From Candidatus Aenigmatarchaeota archaeon (GTDB lineage: Archaea > Aenigmatarchaeota > Aenigmatarchaeia > CG10238-14 > SpSt-28): a stretch of 6,196 bases of DNA. The DNA is taken from the NCBI GenBank assembly GCA_021161995.1, contig JAGGZO010000068.1, positions 1-6,196 on the forward strand. Reading direction: 5' to 3'. The translations under genes were made by a program, and so were the position numbers. Each line of letters opens with the position of its first letter. The stretch's first letter is position 1. Under the pieces are notes generated by a model. That model saw nothing but the letters and a program-made list of their open reading frames with translations. It made no database searches and was not told the origin of the DNA. This document shows positions 1-6,154 of this stretch, piece after piece.

Positions 1-117
1 ATAAAAATAATAGAGAAAACTAGAAAAATACTGAAAGGAGAAATTATACCTGAAGTTAAATGGAAGAGAAAGTGTGGTAGCTGCTGGTATAGACGCATAT
101 GCTATCCTCAAATTTAA
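1..117 (+). CDS. cas4: Cas4-like nuclease, C-terminal end only (partial, 5' end outside window)
   Basis: Frame 1 is open from the first base of the window to a TAA at 115-117 and gives 38 residues. The tail contains KCGSCWYRRICYPQI, a C-x2-C-x5-C pattern. It is preceded by a Lys/Ile-rich helix (KIIEKTRKILKGEIIPEVKW). In the Cas4 family (RecB-like PD-(D/E)xK exonucleases with a 4Fe-4S cluster), the last three cluster cysteines sit in just such a C-terminal 'kCxxCxyxxiC' motif, which follows a short 'il.Ge.iP' segment. Cas4 trims and orients prespacers with Cas1-Cas2 during adaptation. The nuclease core and the first cluster cysteine lie left of the window. The gene converges on cas3'', and their stop codons overlap in TTAA (114-117). 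A stand-alone RecB/Cas4-like nuclease, or Csa1, cannot be excluded from 38 residues, but the CRISPR setting favours Cas4. Confidence 0.8.
   Translation: MKIIEKTRKILKGEIIPEVKWKRKCGSCWYRRICYPQI
3..28 (-). terminator. Possible T-rich terminator after cas3''
   Basis: Read on the minus strand, the region 86 to 111 nt beyond the cas3'' stop has three T runs (28-24, 19-16 and 7-3) spaced a few bases apart. Archaeal RNA polymerase often terminates at such oligo-T tracts without a hairpin. The tract lies inside the coding end of the convergent cas4, where it is the Lys-rich codons read backwards, so composition alone could explain it. Confidence 0.25.
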
Positions 118-905
118 GGTTTCAAATAATAATTGTAAAAATCTTTTAGAGCCATATGAAATCTTGAACCTCCATAGCCCCTTAATTCTCTGGCTGCAAG
201 ATTATCGGCGGTTAAAAGTATGGATAGTAGCATCAATGATATCTTTTTATATTTTGGATATGTCATCACCATTCTCCAAAGATCAACCATTTTTTTATCA
301 ATATATCTGATCATTTCAGTATAGAAAAAGGGGTATGAAATTTCTTTTTTTAAACGTTCTATAACGCTGTTAAAGACAGGTTTTTCACTGTCTAATAGAA
401 ATGTGTTTAGAAATTTTAGGCCATCAATAATCTTTAATGTATATTGAAGGTGTTTGTTAACAGATTTAGGAGGTTTCCTTAAGTTTACATTCATCGCATG
501 ATGGTGAAATAGAATTGCAAATGAACATATATTATAATAATTGTATATTTCCATATTGACATTCCTGTTCAGGTTTTGATCAATAGTTTCTTTCAAGAAT
601 TTTTCAAAGATGTAGGAGGAGAAATATTCATGGCCTCTAAAGGAAATATATTTTCCTCCATCTAGAGATCGATACATTTTTTGATAGAAGATTTTTCCAG
701 TATCGTGGAAGATTATTGAGAGTCTGGAAAGATCGTGAATATCTACTTCTAGGGGTAAAAGATTTTTGGAAAATTTGAAAAGCTTAGATTCTCTAGAAAA
801 TTTAATGTAATCTAAAGCCCTTTTTACATGGTCATTTAGAAATTCTAAATGTATTTTGCCGTCGGATTCATAATAATAGCTTAAAATGTCATGTTCACCT
901 TTCAT
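114..905 (-). CDS. cas3'': Cas3'' HD-domain nuclease, CRISPR type I-A
   Basis: A 263-residue stand-alone HD phosphohydrolase-type nuclease, the DNA-cutting half of the split type I-A Cas3. Metal-binding motifs appear in the family order: His26 (NDHVKRAL), His67-Asp68 with Lys71 (FHDTGK), His92 (RGHEY), the HHH run at 134-136 (LFHHHAM) and Asp234 (LLTADNLAAR). The set looks complete, so an active metal-dependent nuclease is expected. The family cuts ssDNA exposed by the Cas3' helicase after Cascade has bound its target. The length is normal for Cas3''. The ATG at 905 overlaps the end of cas3' by 11 nt and has GAGG 11 nt upstream, which suggests translational coupling. It is the last gene of the operon, and its TAA stop overlaps the convergent cas4 stop. 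Confidence 0.93.
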   Translation of the reverse strand: MKGEHDILSYYYESDGKIHLEFLNDHVKRALDYIKFSRESKLFKFSKNLLPLEVDIHDLSRLSIIFHDTGKIFYQKMYRSLDGGKYISFRGHEYFSSYIFEKFLKETIDQNLNRNVNMEIYNYYNICSFAILFHHHAMNVNLRKPPKSVNKHLQYTLKIIDGLKFLNTFLLDSEKPVFNSVIERLKKEISYPFFYTEMIRYIDKKMVDLWRMVMTYPKYKKISLMLLSILLTADNLAARELRGYGGSRFHMALKDFYNYYLKP

Positions 906-2709
906 TTAATATCAGCCCTCTCTTCGAATCATATTCTGCATCAACCATGAAAGATACAATATTATTTTTAACTAGGAATCTCATAAAGCTCGACGGATAT
1001 CTCACAGAAACTTTCAGATTTGAGACGTCTTCTAATGCTTTTACCTTTAATCTTTCCTTTCCAGATTCCTTCTTCTTCTCTTTTAAGACTATGCCGTTTA
1101 TGATCGGCGGCTTTTTTAAAAGGAAGCCTTTAAAAGTATTAAGTGAGATTGGAATTAATAACCTTATAAAAGCAGAGTAATCCATTTTCAGATAGTCTTC
1201 CTCAATTAAACTGCTTATGACCTGCCTTGGAATTATGGAAATCAATAATGAATCTCTGACGAAACTTCCTTCTAAGTTGAAGAATTCGTTTACCGCTCTA
1301 TAGGAGACGGATTCGAAGCTTAAAAGTATTTTAATTAAATTGCTTACACGTTTCTCGTCGATGTTGAAGCAGTTTTCCGTGTAAACGCTATCTATGAGAT
1401 CTTTATATCCAAATATGCCCTTCGCAGTTGGAATATGAAAATTAATGTTATCCTTATTTTTCACTAGCTGCATTAAAGTTCGATGAGTGAGGTCCCAATC
1501 ATAAACTTTATAGTAGCTTTTTCCATTCGATAGACGTTTGAGGAGGCCTTTCTCATCTACTTCATACCAAATTAATATTTTGCCATCGTTTTCACCTTCA
1601 TATCTCAGAAATCTGCCGATTCTTTGAACCAGTGAATTTGCAGGAGCAATTTCAGTGATGAAAAGATTAGATGAAATGTCCACTCCAGCCTCTATGACCT
1701 GTGTTGACACTATAATATATTTTTCTTTTTCTCTAAGTTTCTTTAATTTTTCAATCTTACTTTCCTTATCTTTTTCATTGAATCTTGAATGGAGAAGGAT
1801 TTTAGTAAAATCCTTAAGGTTTAAATTATTATAGAGGTTGATGGCATCATTAACAGTGTTAAACACCACAATTATACGTCTATACTTATCTTTGTATAGA
1901 TTGATGTATTTTATAATTTGTTGGTATTTGTTGAATTCTTCAACATCCATCAACGTTACATCATATTTTTTGTTTAATCGTTCATTAATGAAATGTTCAT
2001 CGCCACAGTGAAATGTTGAATTCCCGTTTTTATCACAAAATTTTACAAATAACATTTTTTCTAAACTCTGGGAAAGCTTCTGTTTTAGAAGATTCTCTAA
2101 TACTGTTGGAATAGTCGCAGACATTAAAATTAGTTTTTGATCATTTTCTAAGACTATTCTCATCAAAGCTAAGAGGAAATTTAATGATTTTGTTGAATCG
2201 GAAAGTAAGTGAACTTCATCTAAAATTAGATTTGAGAGTGTTGTTGAGGTTATTGAGAAGAGATAGTGGCCTAGTGATCCTGAAGAGGTTCCACTCCAAT
2301 ATTTAACAGCTTTATCCAGATCCTCTGGAGGAATTCCGAAAAATGTTAGTGAAAGTGTGTCGACAGTTGTAAGTGTGATAGGCTTTATCAAATATCTGGA
2401 TTCAGGATTGTGCATATATCTTTTTCCAAGAAATTCTTTGTTAACTAATGTTTTAAATTTTTCAAATTGATCTTCAAGTAGTGTTCTCAGAGGAAAAGCT
2501 ATAATGGTTTTCAATTCTTCATTGAATGTATATAATGCAATAGTTGCTGAAATCGTGGATTTTCCATATCCTGTGGGAGCTTCTATGATGAAGATGTTCT
2601 TTTCTCTCCAATTTTTCTGAATTGTAGATAATGTGAAGCTGATAAATCTTCTTTCACTTTTATCTTTAAACCATTTATTTAAAACTATTTTATAATAATC
2701 ATTTATCAT
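895..2709 (-). CDS. cas3': Cas3' DExD/H-box helicase, CRISPR type I-A
   Basis: A 604-residue superfamily 2 helicase without a fused HD domain, the ATP-dependent DNA-unwinding half of the split Cas3. Motifs in order, numbered from the ATG at 2709: Walker A APTGYGKST (44-52), FPLRTLLEDQ (Ia, about 72-81), TLTTVDTL (112-119, typical of Cas3), DEVH (II, 164-167), SAT (III, 197-199), VVFNTVNDA (IV, about 281-289) with LHSRF after it (306-310), STQVIEAGVDIS (V, 335-346) and QRIGRFLR (VI, 362-369). About 230 residues follow and would hold the accessory C-terminal region. A TTG at 2712 lies one codon before the ATG. I prefer the ATG, with GTGAT (2722-2718) 8 nt upstream as a weak Shine-Dalgarno site. 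It starts 9 nt after the cas8a2 stop and overlaps cas3'' by 11 nt. DEVH and the Cas3-type motif V exclude unrelated helicases such as RecG or Hel308. Confidence 0.95.
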   Translation of the reverse strand: MINDYYKIVLNKWFKDKSERRFISFTLSTIQKNWREKNIFIIEAPTGYGKSTISATIALYTFNEELKTIIAFPLRTLLEDQFEKFKTLVNKEFLGKRYMHNPESRYLIKPITLTTVDTLSLTFFGIPPEDLDKAVKYWSGTSSGSLGHYLFSITSTTLSNLILDEVHLLSDSTKSLNFLLALMRIVLENDQKLILMSATIPTVLENLLKQKLSQSLEKMLFVKFCDKNGNSTFHCGDEHFINERLNKKYDVTLMDVEEFNKYQQIIKYINLYKDKYRRIIVVFNTVNDAINLYNNLNLKDFTKILLHSRFNEKDKESKIEKLKKLREKEKYIIVSTQVIEAGVDISSNLFITEIAPANSLVQRIGRFLRYEGENDGKILIWYEVDEKGLLKRLSNGKSYYKVYDWDLTHRTLMQLVKNKDNINFHIPTAKGIFGYKDLIDSVYTENCFNIDEKRVSNLIKILLSFESVSYRAVNEFFNLEGSFVRDSLLISIIPRQVISSLIEEDYLKMDYSAFIRLLIPISLNTFKGFLLKKPPIINGIVLKEKKKESGKERLKVKALEDVSNLKVSVRYPSSFMRFLVKNNIVSFMVDAEYDSKRGLILNER

Positions 2710-2718
2710 CAATTCTTA

Positions 2719-3879
2719 TCACACATATGAAAGCATCTTTAACAGTTTAAGATATATGCTTCCACCCGACTTATCCTTCCTCTTCTCATGAGCATTCCAC
2801 AATTCTCTTAGAAAATCAAACCATCCTTGCATATTCCCTAAAATCACAAATCTATATAAACCGTTCACTGCTCTTATCAGATTTGAATTTTCCTCAGCTT
2901 TCGGATTTGAAAGATTCTTTAGAATAGCTTCGCTTGGAGAAAGAACTTTAGACAGTTGACTTGCCAATTGCATTGGATTTCTAAAATATTCACTTGCCAC
3001 TCTATAGAATGATGATTCACGATACAGGCTTATTGGAATAACTTCGTAAATTTTATATGTTTGACCTTCATGGGCTACTCTGAATAGTGCCAACGACACT
3101 TTACCAAGATTTTCTCGAATGATTAAATCTTGAATTCTAGTATTTACAAGAAGTTCTGTAAGGAGGAGTTCTGCGGACTGATAACTTTTAAGAATCTGTC
3201 TCAAAACATTTTTTACTTCGCATTTAACTTGGAAATATTTTTTCATTAAAGATTTATTTCCTTCACTTAGCAACCTCATGATCTCTTCTGGCGAGAATAA
3301 TAGGAAATAATATGTTCTTTCCCTCTGCTGTACTACTGTAGTTATAAAAGATGAGTAGAGTCCCAGCAAAAGGAGAAGGGCTATTTCCTTTGAGAAATAT
3401 AAGGTTATTTGCCGGGTGATTAAATCAGTCTCTAAAGATGATAAACCAGTATATCTATCTATTTTGAAGAGAGCTGCCTGCAAACCTTCTTTTTCACTTG
3501 CCACATCTATCAGTAAAAACTTTTTAAATTTTTTCAATTTAACATCAATGTTATTTTTAAACCTCAATTTTTCATGATACTTTTTTAAACAAAATATTAG
3601 ATCACGATATGTTTTTTTACTGGCTACATTTGCAACATTGAATTTTTCAAATAACTTTCTGTTAATATTATCATTACCGGTCATTAAAACGCCTATGCTA
3701 TTAATTTTGGCATCATCCAATTCTGAAAATAATTTACCTATGAAACCATTATCCTTAAAAATTATTTCATCAATATTTATGTTGCATTCCGAATTCAACG
3801 CAGCATATAAAATACCTTCATATGTCAACTCGCTCAGAAAGGTATAGTCGGCAGGAAGCTTTATCCTTAACTTCACCAT
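2719..3879 (-). CDS. cas8a2: Cas8a2/Csa4-like large subunit of type I-A Cascade
   Basis: A 386-residue protein assigned mainly from its place in the operon and its size, which suits the Csa4/Csx9 (Cas8a2) large subunit. That subunit sits at the PAM-proximal end of the complex and recognises the PAM. Visible features: an N-terminal alpha/beta region (1-130) rich in Lys, a hydrophobic helix EIALLLLLGLYSSF (165-178), a QRERTYYFLLFSPEE segment (185-199), a PISLYRESSFYRVAS segment (282-296), and a helical C-terminus with LYRFVILGNMQGWFDFLREL (341-360). No nuclease or helicase motif is present. It has only three cysteines (32, 97, 220) and no CxxC pair, which argues against the zinc-finger Cas8a1 type. 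The hydrophobic stretch is probably a buried helix, not a membrane span. The start overlaps cas5a by 7 nt. GGTGAT (3891-3886), 6 nt upstream, is a plausible ribosome site. The GTG at 3876 is a possible alternative start. Confidence 0.72.
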   Translation of the reverse strand: MVKLRIKLPADYTFLSELTYEGILYAALNSECNINIDEIIFKDNGFIGKLFSELDDAKINSIGVLMTGNDNINRKLFEKFNVANVASKKTYRDLIFCLKKYHEKLRFKNNIDVKLKKFKKFLLIDVASEKEGLQAALFKIDRYTGLSSLETDLITRQITLYFSKEIALLLLLGLYSSFITTVVQQRERTYYFLLFSPEEIMRLLSEGNKSLMKKYFQVKCEVKNVLRQILKSYQSAELLLTELLVNTRIQDLIIRENLGKVSLALFRVAHEGQTYKIYEVIPISLYRESSFYRVASEYFRNPMQLASQLSKVLSPSEAILKNLSNPKAEENSNLIRAVNGLYRFVILGNMQGWFDFLRELWNAHEKRKDKSGGSIYLKLLKMLSYV

Positions 3880-4703
3880 CTTCCAATCACCACTTCTCCA
3901 TCATACTTGTATGCAGCAAGATCACCTTTAAGCTCCAAAACATATTCTGGAATATTGAGAACTCCTCGAAGTATTGGAACTTTAAAAGGCACTATCTTTT
4001 CACCTAACATGTAATTTGTTATTGGATTCTCCTTTTCATCATAAGCTCCAATTTCAAAAGGATTTATATACCATTCCTGCTCCCAAGAGCCTGTCTTCTC
4101 AAATAGCGGGACAAGTCCATCTAATAATGGAAAGCTAAATGTTGTTGAAACTCTTCCAGTTAACATTTCAGGAGAAGAAATTTTAATAACATTAATTGTA
4201 GAAATCCTACTTTCCTTTGAACCTAACCTATGAATTCTCCAGAAACAATTATCATCTATTTTAATATCCTTATCATTAAACACCACGCGCCCTTCTCTAA
4301 ACACAATAAAGAATCTGATTATTGGAGGGTTGCAGTCTAATGTTGAGAGAATAGTTTTACCTCTAGCTGGGGAATCGAAAGATTTCGCTAAGTCTTTAGG
4401 ATTCGGGCAAAGTTTGCCGCTTGTAAGTTTTACTGCAATTATTTTATTTAAATCTTCATATTTTAACGGTATGTAATTTTTTGCTCTAAAACCAATTGCT
4501 AACAAATCTTGGCTTAGCAGGGGAATTAGCTTTTTTCCCTCTCGCTCTCCGAGATAATTTTTGCGGGCAATAGCCTCTGAGAGTGCTCCTAAAATTGTTG
4601 ATGGAGGAGGATAATAAAAGGATGGTGAAGTTTTTGATAGACCTGCTATTCTTGCTTGAAAACCCCATAGGAACTCTATGTCAACGAGAAATGCGATCAC
4701 CAT
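3873..4703 (-). CDS. cas5a: Cas5a, type I-A Cascade subunit (RAMP family)
   Basis: A 276-residue RAMP-fold protein that in type I-A complexes binds the 5' handle of the crRNA and anchors the large subunit. The N-terminus shows the Cas5 hallmark: a first beta strand (IAFLVDIEFLWGF, 3-15), then a segment ending in YYPPPSTILGALSEA (30-44). A second landmark is WRIHRLGSKESRIS (155-168), where HRLGSKES is characteristic of Apern-type Cas5. The C-terminal half carries FPLLDGLVPLFE (191-202) and VPFKVPILRGV (238-248). There are no obvious catalytic residues for a processing Cas5 of the I-C type, so pre-crRNA cleavage probably depends on a Cas6 encoded elsewhere. The ATG at 4703 follows the cas7 stop by 24 nt. 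Only weak GUGA-type Shine-Dalgarno matches lie in that gap. Its last 7 nt overlap cas8a2. Confidence 0.93.
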   Translation of the reverse strand: MVIAFLVDIEFLWGFQARIAGLSKTSPSFYYPPPSTILGALSEAIARKNYLGEREGKKLIPLLSQDLLAIGFRAKNYIPLKYEDLNKIIAVKLTSGKLCPNPKDLAKSFDSPARGKTILSTLDCNPPIIRFFIVFREGRVVFNDKDIKIDDNCFWRIHRLGSKESRISTINVIKISSPEMLTGRVSTTFSFPLLDGLVPLFEKTGSWEQEWYINPFEIGAYDEKENPITNYMLGEKIVPFKVPILRGVLNIPEYVLELKGDLAAYKYDGEVVIGRW

Positions 4704-4727
4704 TTAAGTTCACTCTTTCACTTAATG

Positions 4728-5699
4728 TTAAATAATGTCTAATCTCTTTTTGGCGTCTTCAATGGCATTTAAAACCGCATCTTCAAAGCTTCCTTTGCCA
4801 AACTCGAAGGAGTAAAGTTTAGTATTGTAGCTTACTTTTTCCTGTTTCAACTTTGCCCTTTCAATGTAGTCTTTTGTGAAGGGGCTTGGCACTGTCCAAA
4901 CATCATCGGATACGGAGATACAGATAGATTCCCAGTCAACTATCGGGAGAAATCTGGTCTTCTTAGCTCCAAACATCATTTCTAATAGAAACTTTTTAAG
5001 TGCATTTAAGGCTACATGTAGCCGCATCTTTCTATCATTAACTACTAGTTTTCCAGCATTCTGATAGGTGAAAGTTGTTTTGCCAATGTATTTTGTATCT
5101 AAGTCAAAACTGAATACGTAGGGTGCTGAAGCTAACTCCACGTAATATATCATTTGTCCTCGCTCAGCACCTTTTTTAACAAATGAAGTGCCCAATGCAT
5201 ATCTAGTATGTAATTGTGGTTCGATTACTACATTTTGAAGCGACTCTCTTACAGGGATCATATATCCAGTATAGAAGTTCGAGGTTCTCTTAACATTTCT
5301 ACCGCCATGGGCATAAAGGAAACCGCCAACATCCTCAACGAGGCATCCTTTGATAATTTCCTTTTCAAGTTCGTTATCATCTTTGGGTGATGATTTGCCG
5401 AATGCTTCTTTAAAGACATTCTCATTGGTACTTTTTAAGAAGATTCCTTTGCTACATAATTTGCAGACTGGTAATGGAGGATTCATGTTTAAGGCAGTTT
5501 GAGCTAAAACTTCTTGGTATCCATGAGCTATGCTTTCACCTGATATAGCTGGCACAAAGTAAACTGAATATCCGCCTTCCTCCTGCAATATTACAGGTAC
5601 ACGTCTATGTTTCACATAGTTTCCAACCGACTCAGTCATGCTTAATGCTTCAACGTTAATTAAAACCCTACCTCTAATAGATAGGAAGACTTCATCCAT
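4728..5699 (-). CDS. cas7: Cas7 (Csa2/DevR family), backbone subunit of type I-A Cascade
   Basis: A 323-residue RAMP protein of the Csa2/DevR group, several copies of which polymerise along the crRNA. Numbered from the ATG at 5699, the recognisable blocks are SMTESVGNYVKHRRVP (20-35), VPAISGESIAHGYQ (49-62), EDVGGFLYA (122-130), VKRTSNFYTGYMIPV (136-150), EPQLHTRYA (160-168), VELASAPYVFSFD (187-199) and FGAKKTRFLP (243-252). These are the conserved strands and RNA-contacting loops of Csa2/DevR proteins. A CKLC pair (79-82) plus Cys119 could bind metal or be structural. Two in-frame ATGs, at 5705 and 5699, compete. The first overlaps the csa5 stop as ATGA but lies only 1 nt from GGAGG. The second lies 7 nt from it, so I chose it, with a 2-nt gap to csa5. 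The length is normal for the family. Confidence 0.95.
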   Translation of the reverse strand: MDEVFLSIRGRVLINVEALSMTESVGNYVKHRRVPVILQEEGGYSVYFVPAISGESIAHGYQEVLAQTALNMNPPLPVCKLCSKGIFLKSTNENVFKEAFGKSSPKDDNELEKEIIKGCLVEDVGGFLYAHGGRNVKRTSNFYTGYMIPVRESLQNVVIEPQLHTRYALGTSFVKKGAERGQMIYYVELASAPYVFSFDLDTKYIGKTTFTYQNAGKLVVNDRKMRLHVALNALKKFLLEMMFGAKKTRFLPIVDWESICISVSDDVWTVPSPFTKDYIERAKLKQEKVSYNTKLYSFEFGKGSFEDAVLNAIEDAKKRLDII

Positions 5700-5712
5700 A
5701 TTCATACCTCCT
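5700..5712 (-). promoter_or_regulatory. Strong ribosome binding site of cas7, inside the end of csa5
   Basis: The minus strand reads AGGAGGT (5712-5706), a 7-nt match to the archaeal anti-Shine-Dalgarno, followed by ATGAATATG. The site lies within the last codons of csa5 (Lys-Glu-Val-stop). The first ATG (5705) forms an ATGA overlap with the csa5 stop, and the second (5699) has the usual 7-nt spacing. Ribosomes finishing csa5 could re-initiate here. Confidence 0.72.
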
Positions 5713-6055
5713 TAGATTCAGATTGAACACCTTTCAATTTTGCAGAGAATGCTAGAGCCCTTGCAGCAATGGAGGAAGTCCTTTCTCTTAGTACTCTTCT
5801 ATCTTTAATCTTATCGAAGTTTTCAAGCTCCCTCTCAATTTGATCGAAATTTATCTTGGACAATTCGGCTGCTGCAACTTTATTTTTAAATTCCCCTTTT
5901 CTTAAAAGTGAATGTAAATCTCTGAGCGCTTCTTTAAGGTAGAATAATGCTAGATCTTTTGAGGGAGCATAAGCCAATTTATCCGCATATGTATAGCTTT
6001 CTTGCTCAGCTATTAAAATTCCCAGAGCTTTCCCTATTTCTTTAAAACTATCCAT
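5702..6055 (-). CDS. csa5: Csa5 (Cas11a), small subunit of type I-A Cascade
   Basis: A 117-residue, largely helical protein. The segment YTYADKLAYAPSKDLALFYL (21-40), followed by EALRDLHSLL (42-51), matches the Csa5 signature of a Tyr-rich start, an Asp/Lys-Leu helix and a 'fYl.EALR' helix. A charged middle part (52-90) and an Ala-rich final helix (TSSIAARALAFSAKLKG, 93-109) complete it. Csa5/Cas11a copies form the inner filament of the complex and stabilise the R-loop. It is the first gene of the operon, as in many I-A loci. The frame stays open upstream to an ATG at 6118, which would add 21 residues, but AGGAGG (6067-6062) lies 6 nt before the ATG at 6055. The candidate TATA box also lies inside the extension, so the short form is preferred. 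Its stop touches the cas7 start region. Confidence 0.88.
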   Translation of the reverse strand: MDSFKEIGKALGILIAEQESYTYADKLAYAPSKDLALFYLKEALRDLHSLLRKGEFKNKVAAAELSKINFDQIERELENFDKIKDRRVLRERTSSIAARALAFSAKLKGVQSESKEV

Positions 6056-6067
6056 ATTCATCCTCCT
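6056..6067 (-). promoter_or_regulatory. Strong ribosome binding site of csa5
   Basis: The minus strand reads AGGAGG (6067-6062), then ATGAAT, then ATG at 6055. An ATG at 6061 directly abuts the purine run and leaves no room for initiation, while the ATG at 6055 has 6 nt of spacing. This site decides the start of csa5 against the longer form from 6118. The block TAAGGAGG-ATGAATATGGAT is almost the same as that of cas7. Confidence 0.75.
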
Positions 6068-6102
6068 TAAATATTTACTGAAATAATGTATAAATAAACT
6101 GC

Positions 6103-6116
6103 TTATAACTTTTTCC
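6103..6116 (-). promoter_or_regulatory. Candidate archaeal TATA/BRE promoter of the cas operon
   Basis: The minus strand reads GGAAAAAG then TTATAA (6108-6103), a purine-rich BRE-like stretch directly before a TATA-like hexamer. Transcription would be expected about 25 nt downstream, near 6080, leaving a leader of about 25 nt that contains the csa5 ribosome site. AT-rich alternatives exist: TTTATTTATA (6098-6089), ATTATAGA (6140-6133), and ATATAAAA and CTATAAAAC farther upstream. In such AT-rich DNA the choice is a best guess. Confidence 0.45.
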
Positions 6117-6121
6117 ATTTG

Positions 6122-6154
6122 TTGAACATTATTCTATAATTAGGAATCGTTCAA
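6122..6154. promoter_or_regulatory. Imperfect nested palindrome upstream of the cas operon, possible operator
   Basis: TTGAAC (6122-6127) and GTTCAA (6149-6154) are perfect reverse complements. Inside them lies a second small pair, ATTC (6131-6134) and GAAT (6144-6147). The element sits just upstream of the BRE/TATA candidate, where a transcription regulator such as an HTH protein of the Csa3 or Cbp kind could bind. No such regulator gene is in the window. The AT-rich background makes short palindromes common, so support is limited. Confidence 0.3.

Noticed and set aside
74..310. Plus-strand open frame of 78 codons at the left end
   Set aside because: It overlaps the Cas4 tail in another frame and lies antisense to the clearly coding cas3'' C-terminus. 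Its translation has no recognisable motif.
289..351. T7 runs at 290-296 and 345-351 as plus-strand terminators for cas4
   Set aside because: They are the reverse of Lys codons within cas3'' and lie about 170-230 nt beyond the cas4 stop. They are possible but not distinguishable from composition.
947..1180. Plus-strand open frame antisense to cas3'
   Set aside because: It is a shadow of the helicase C-terminal region. It is Phe/Lys-rich as expected from reverse reading and has no ribosome site of note.
3638..4007. Two plus-strand open frames antisense to cas8a2 and cas5a
   Set aside because: Both lie opposite real coding sequence, and their composition is typical of reverse-strand reading in AT-rich genes.
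4486..4668. 60-codon minus-strand frame inside cas5a
   Set aside because: It is out of frame within the conserved Cas5 N-terminal region, whose motifs (PPPSTILGAL) are in the longer frame.
4876..5064. 62-codon plus-strand frame inside cas7
   Set aside because: It is antisense to conserved Cas7 sequence, with no motif and no context.
6056..6118. N-terminal extension of csa5 by 21 residues from an ATG at 6118
   Set aside because: There is no Shine-Dalgarno site before 6118, while a strong one precedes 6055. The extension overlaps the best TATA candidate.
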